Source of the DNA: an uncultured Bacteroidales bacterium
GTDB taxonomy: Bacteria; Bacteroidota; Bacteroidia; Bacteroidales; Paludibacteraceae
Length of the DNA: 7,289 nucleotides
Assembly (NCBI GenBank): GCA_937915765.1
Contig: CALGHE010000152.1
Coordinates: forward strand, 1-7,289
Direction: 5' to 3'
The stretch's first letter is position 1. Each line of letters begins with the position of its first letter. The notes under the pieces were generated by a model. That model was not told the DNA's origin, made no database searches, and saw only the letters and a program-made list of their open reading frames with translations. Shown here one piece after another: positions 4,310 to 7,289 of the stretch. The position numbers and the translations under genes are program-made.

Positions 4310-6109
4310 TTAATCGATGTCGTCGTCAATAGTTTGCACTATCTTTTCGATATTCAGACTTCGAGCAGAAGCGTCAACAATCTCTTTGTAAATGCCTCCC
4401 TGTTTGTAAACCTCGTCGGGGTCGCCTCCTTGTTCTACACGTCCGTTTTTCAGAGCGTATATGATGTCGCTGTCAATTATCTGCGAGATGCTGTGCGATA
4501 TGATAATCACAGTTCTGTTTTTCTTGATTGCGTCAATACTGTTTTTAATCTGTTCAGTAGCGATTGCGTCAAGACTGGCGGTCGGCTCGTCGAGGAAGAT
4601 GATAGGCGGATTCTTCAGGAACATTCTCGCAATGGCAATTCTCTGCTGCTGTCCGCCTGAAAGTTGCTGCGCTTTGCTGTCGAACTTGTTAGGCAGAGCC
4701 ATCACCTGGTCGTATATGTACGCTTTTTTTGCCGCCTCCATTACCTCTTCTTTTGTGGCGTCAGGTTTGCCGTAACGTATGTTTTCTTCGATGGAACCGT
4801 CAAAAATGTGATTCTTCTGCAGCACAAGCCCTATATTGTCTCGCAGGAACTTAGTGTCGTAATCCCTCAGGTCAACGCCGTCAAGTTTGATGGAGCCGCA
4901 GTCTGGTTCGTAAAATTTGTCGAGCAAGTTCACGATAGTGCTTTTGCCTGCTCCGGACAATCCCACGAGCGCCGTGATTCGTCCGCTTTCAATCTTCATG
5001 TTGATGTTGTGCAGAGCCTTTGTGCCGTTAGGATATGTGAAATCCACATTTGATATTTCGAAGTTGCCCGTAACTTTTTCGGGGCGGTAGGTTCCGCTCG
5101 GCTCTTTTTCGTTGTCCGAGTTGAGGATGTCGAAAAATCCTTCAGCATAAATCAGGGCGTCGTTCATGTCGTCGAATATTCTCTGAAGCTGATTGATAGG
5201 AGCGGCCACGTTGCTGAACAGCATCACGTGGTACATGATCTTACCTATTGTCATGCCGGGGTAGTCGCTGAGCACAAGATAGGCGGTCAATATTATAATA
5301 AGGACTGTGCCAATCTGCTGGATGAAGCTTTTCAGACCGTCGAAAAAGAAGCTCGTTTTGCGAGTCTGCAGCTGATTGTCTGTGACAAGGTTCTGTATCT
5401 CCAGTTGTTTGTCGCCCTCAATACGTTCACGGTTAAAAGACTTGATTACGTTTATAGACTCGATGATGTTCATGATGCCGTGGCTCTTCACTTCTCTGTG
5501 ATGGCGCATTTCGCGTCGCCAGCCCTTCAGCTTCTTGGCCTGCTTGTAAGTGATGAGGAAATATATCGGCACGATGCACAATGCGGTCAGCCCCACGTAA
5601 AAGTTAGCAGCAAACATCAGAATAAGGGCGAGAATCGCGCTCGTGAAAAGCGGCAGCAGGTCGATGAAGAAATTCTGCACTGTCCGCGAAAGGCTGCTTA
5701 CGCCTTGGTCTATACGAGTCTGTAGCTTGCCGGTCTCATTGTTTGAGGCTGCAAAAAAGGCGATGCGGAAGGTCAGAACCTTCTCGATGACAGCTTGCGA
5801 CAAGTCTTTAGACACAAAGATTCTCATGCGCTCTCCGAAGTATCGCTGCGCGAATGTTATCACGGCAGAAAGCACCTCTTTGCCGAGCAGAACTATTGAT
5901 ATTATTGTCAGTATCCTCGTGGCTTTCGTCCAGTTGAAGTCTGCAGAACCTACGAGGGCGTTGACAGCGTCAACAGTCCAGTCAAGCACAACAGCGTTCA
6001 CCTGAGCCATCAGCGACCCGATTAAAGTTAGCGTGAGCGTGGCGACAACAAGCCACTTGTACGGTTTCACGAACGGGCCTAAGTTTTTGAAAAGTTGGAC
6101 TAAGTTCAT
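4310..6109 (-). CDS. ABC exporter half-transporter (fused permease and ATPase)
   Basis: This 599-residue inner-membrane protein has the MsbA/multidrug-type exporter layout: an N-terminal six-helix membrane domain (hydrophobic stretches near 20-42, 65-85, 148-170, 170-187, 262-282 and 290-305) and a C-terminal nucleotide-binding domain (about 350-580). ATPase motifs are A-loop Tyr359, Walker A GLSGAGKST (383-391), Q-loop Gln431, signature LSGGQ (483-487), Walker B IIFLDE (503-508, catalytic Glu508), D-loop SLD (512-514) and switch His539. All are intact, so a homodimer should hydrolyse ATP at two sites. The X-loop (TEVGERG-type) that normally precedes the signature is missing: the segment reads LPNKFDSKAQQLSGGQ. 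The C-terminus is acidic (IDDDID). Substrate is unknown; lipid, peptide or drug export are all possible. It stands alone, divergent from rpsU with 192 bases between starts, and I found no convincing promoter for it. ATG 6109 yields a standard N-terminus. Confidence 0.93.
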   Translation of the reverse strand: MNLVQLFKNLGPFVKPYKWLVVATLTLTLIGSLMAQVNAVVLDWTVDAVNALVGSADFNWTKATRILTIISIVLLGKEVLSAVITFAQRYFGERMRIFVSKDLSQAVIEKVLTFRIAFFAASNNETGKLQTRIDQGVSSLSRTVQNFFIDLLPLFTSAILALILMFAANFYVGLTALCIVPIYFLITYKQAKKLKGWRREMRHHREVKSHGIMNIIESINVIKSFNRERIEGDKQLEIQNLVTDNQLQTRKTSFFFDGLKSFIQQIGTVLIIILTAYLVLSDYPGMTIGKIMYHVMLFSNVAAPINQLQRIFDDMNDALIYAEGFFDILNSDNEKEPSGTYRPEKVTGNFEISNVDFTYPNGTKALHNINMKIESGRITALVGLSGAGKSTIVNLLDKFYEPDCGSIKLDGVDLRDYDTKFLRDNIGLVLQKNHIFDGSIEENIRYGKPDATKEEVMEAAKKAYIYDQVMALPNKFDSKAQQLSGGQQQRIAIARMFLKNPPIIFLDEPTASLDAIATEQIKNSIDAIKKNRTVIIISHSISQIIDSDIIYALKNGRVEQGGDPDEVYKQGGIYKEIVDASARSLNIEKIVQTIDDDID

Positions 6110-6229
6110 TTTTTGCGATAAATTTAAATTCAGTTAATATAAATGTTAATTTCGTCGTCATATTCTTAGACTGAAAAAACAGAATAGGTTTAAAAAAACA
6201 GAAATTAATTGTCAAAAAACTCAGAAATG

Positions 6230-6260
6230 TTTGATAATAAGAAAATAATATATACTTTTG
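6230..6260 (+). promoter_or_regulatory. Strong Bacteroides-type promoter for rpsU
   Basis: TTTG at 6230-6233 and a perfect TAnnTTTG element (TACTTTTG, 6253-6260) are 19 bases apart, a full match to the Bacteroidota primary-sigma promoter. Transcription should start near 6267, giving an AT-rich leader of about 35 bases with no Shine-Dalgarno sequence. The quality of the match suits a ribosomal protein gene. Confidence 0.85.
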
Positions 6261-6301
6261 CAACCGCAAATTGTATAAAAAATTATTAAACAATATAAAT
6301 T

Positions 6302-6493
6302 ATGATTATAGTACCGATTAAAGAAGGCGAAAACATAGAAAAAGCCTTGAAGAAGTTTAAAAGAAAATTTGAAAAAACAGGTGTTATCAAAGAGTTGAGA
6401 AAAAGACAACAGTTTGATAAGCCGTCAGTTATCAAGCGTCAAAAGATGAATCACGCAATCTACGTGCAGCAGATGCGTCGCATTGAAGAGTAA
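6302..6493 (+). CDS. rpsU: Small-subunit ribosomal protein bS21
   Basis: This 63-residue, highly basic protein begins MIIVPIKEGENIEKALKKFK, the standard bS21 opening. It carries the conserved RRKFEK-like region (here KRKFEKTGVIKELRKRQ, about 21-37) and a helical basic tail rich in Arg, Lys and Gln. bS21 sits on the 30S platform near the 3' end of 16S rRNA; in Bacteroidota it has been reported to help hide the anti-Shine-Dalgarno sequence, which fits the lack of Shine-Dalgarno sites in this window. The length is normal for the phylum. It is followed after 66 bases by the XerC-like gene, the usual order in Bacteroidales. The T run just after its stop (6494-6501) has no proper hairpin, so transcription may continue into that gene. 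Confidence 0.97.
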   Translation: MIIVPIKEGENIEKALKKFKRKFEKTGVIKELRKRQQFDKPSVIKRQKMNHAIYVQQMRRIEE

Positions 6494-6510
6494 TTTTTTT
6501 TAACAAAAGG

Positions 6511-6541
6511 TTGCATTTTTAAAATCTTTCTGCTATATTCG
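6511..6541 (+). promoter_or_regulatory. Candidate promoter for the xerC-like gene
   Basis: TTG at 6511-6513 and TATATTCG at 6534-6541 (7 of 8 positions of TAnnTTTG) are 20 bases apart, and transcription would start near 6548, about 12 bases before the ATG. The spacing is right but the -7 element has one mismatch, and readthrough from rpsU is an alternative source of transcript. Confidence 0.4.
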
Positions 6542-6559
6542 CTATCGTAAGATTTACAA

Positions 6560-7289
6560 ATGCCTTCTTTTATGTTGATAGATGATTTTCTACACTATAT
6601 GAAGTATGAGAAGGGGTATTCTTCTCATACTTTTGTTTCTTACGAGTCTGATCTTTTTCAGTTCGTGGATTTTGTGGAAAGCAGAGGTGAGACGTTCGAC
6701 CCGGAGACTCTTGACGCAAGGCTGGTCAGAGAGTGGCTTGTGGAGATGATGGAGAATGGGGCGAACGCAAGAACGGCAAACAGGAAGTTGTCCGCTTTGA
6801 AGTCTTTTTACAGATTTCTCAACGCAAAGGAGATTACAAAGCACAACCCGATGAAAAAGGTGGTGGCACCAAAAACGGAAAAGCGTCTGCCAACTTTTTA
6901 CAGAGAGGAGGAGTTGGACTTTCTGCTTGACGGCAACCCCGAAGTTTTTGGCGAGGGGTTCGAGGGGGTGAGGGACAGGCTCATAATAGAGATGTTTTAC
7001 ACTCTTGGCGTGCGCCGTGCCGAACTTATAAACATGAAAGACAGTGACTTTGACTTGACGGGTGGAGTGGTGAGCGTGCTGGGAAAACGAAACAAGCAGA
7101 GGCTTATACCTTTCGCTTCCGGACTTAAAGCCGCGCTTGCGGAATATATAGAGGTCAGGAACGCGGAGGTTCCGGACAGGACCGGCTTCCTGTTTGTTAA
7201 GAGTGACGGCGGTCAGCTTTACCCGATGATGGTCTATCGCATTGTAAAGAAATACATTTCATTGGTGAGCACTTTGACAAAAAAGAGCC
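6560..7289 (+). CDS. xerC: XerC-like tyrosine recombinase, 3' end outside window
   Basis: The open frame from ATG 6560 runs off the window after 243 codons; full-length relatives have roughly 290-300 residues, so about 50 are missing. Residues 1-90 match the SAM-like N-terminal (core-binding) domain: an early DDFLHYMKYEKGYSSHTF segment and NRKLSALKSFYRFL (74-87). The catalytic domain begins near 108. The first catalytic Arg is Arg152 (TLGVRRAEL) and the catalytic Lys is Lys176 (GKRNKQRLIPF), 24 residues apart as in E. coli XerD. The HxxR box, second His and the tyrosine nucleophile are beyond the window. Such enzymes resolve chromosome dimers at dif. The position directly after rpsU is the conserved place for the housekeeping XerC in Bacteroidales, which favours that role over a mobile-element integrase. 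ATG 6560 is the first start after a TAA at 6548; Met5 (6572) is possible. Confidence 0.9.
   Translation, partial: MPSFMLIDDFLHYMKYEKGYSSHTFVSYESDLFQFVDFVESRGETFDPETLDARLVREWLVEMMENGANARTANRKLSALKSFYRFLNAKEITKHNPMKKVVAPKTEKRLPTFYREEELDFLLDGNPEVFGEGFEGVRDRLIIEMFYTLGVRRAELINMKDSDFDLTGGVVSVLGKRNKQRLIPFASGLKAALAEYIEVRNAEVPDRTGFLFVKSDGGQLYPMMVYRIVKKYISLVSTLTKKS

Noticed and set aside
5228..5725. 165-codon plus-strand ORF opposite the ABC exporter
   Set aside because: Antisense shadow of the membrane domain, with no start context or domain.
6471..6501. ATGCGTCGCAT inverted repeat plus T run as an rpsU terminator
   Set aside because: The stem is only 4-5 pairs with a tiny loop and lies about a dozen bases before the T run, too far for an intrinsic terminator.

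Overview
The window reads as an ordinary chromosomal stretch of a member of the Bacteroidota, most likely order Bacteroidales. The reasons are: promoter elements of the Bacteroides type (TTG or TTTG, about 20 bases, then TAnnTTTG) before pyrH and rpsU; near absence of Shine-Dalgarno sequences at the starts; the short 63-residue form of ribosomal protein bS21; and the rpsU-xerC gene pair, which is typical of this phylum. Genus cannot be fixed from the sequence alone.

Layout. Positions 1-478 hold the 3' part of an Rpn/PDDEXK-type transposase-nuclease gene with a Gly/Glu/Ala/Arg-rich repeat. Three bases later (482-1735) is a lipoprotein of the CapA (PGA_cap) metallophosphatase-like family. Next come a short doubtful ORF (1738-1857), a good promoter, and pyrH (UMP kinase, 1878-2588), which ends in a strong hairpin terminator. 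On the minus strand (3667-2672) is a secreted NlpC/P60 cell-wall hydrolase with two C-terminal LysM repeats. Divergent from it is a small XRE-like helix-turn-helix gene (3744-4088), followed by a long-stem hairpin with a T run. A minus-strand ABC exporter half-transporter (6109-4310) converges on it. Divergent from the exporter are rpsU (6302-6493), with a near-perfect Bacteroidales promoter, and a XerC-like tyrosine recombinase (6560 to the window end, incomplete).

How the genes relate. pyrH (pyrimidine nucleotide supply), rpsU (translation) and xerC (chromosome dimer resolution) are housekeeping genes. The CapA-like lipoprotein and the NlpC/P60-LysM protein act at the envelope. The Rpn gene is the only clearly accessory, mobile-type gene. 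I see no operon tying these into one pathway, and no insertion sequence, CRISPR array, tRNA or rRNA.

I do not see a clear new multi-gene system. The signals most worth checking are: (a) the abrupt base-composition change inside the Rpn gene, from about 55% to about 35% GC near position 360, at candidate internal start codons, which would fit the intragenic-antitoxin arrangement known for Rpn proteins; (b) the long hairpin at 4110-4183 with a competing alternative pairing; (c) the ABC exporter that lacks the usual X-loop before its signature motif.
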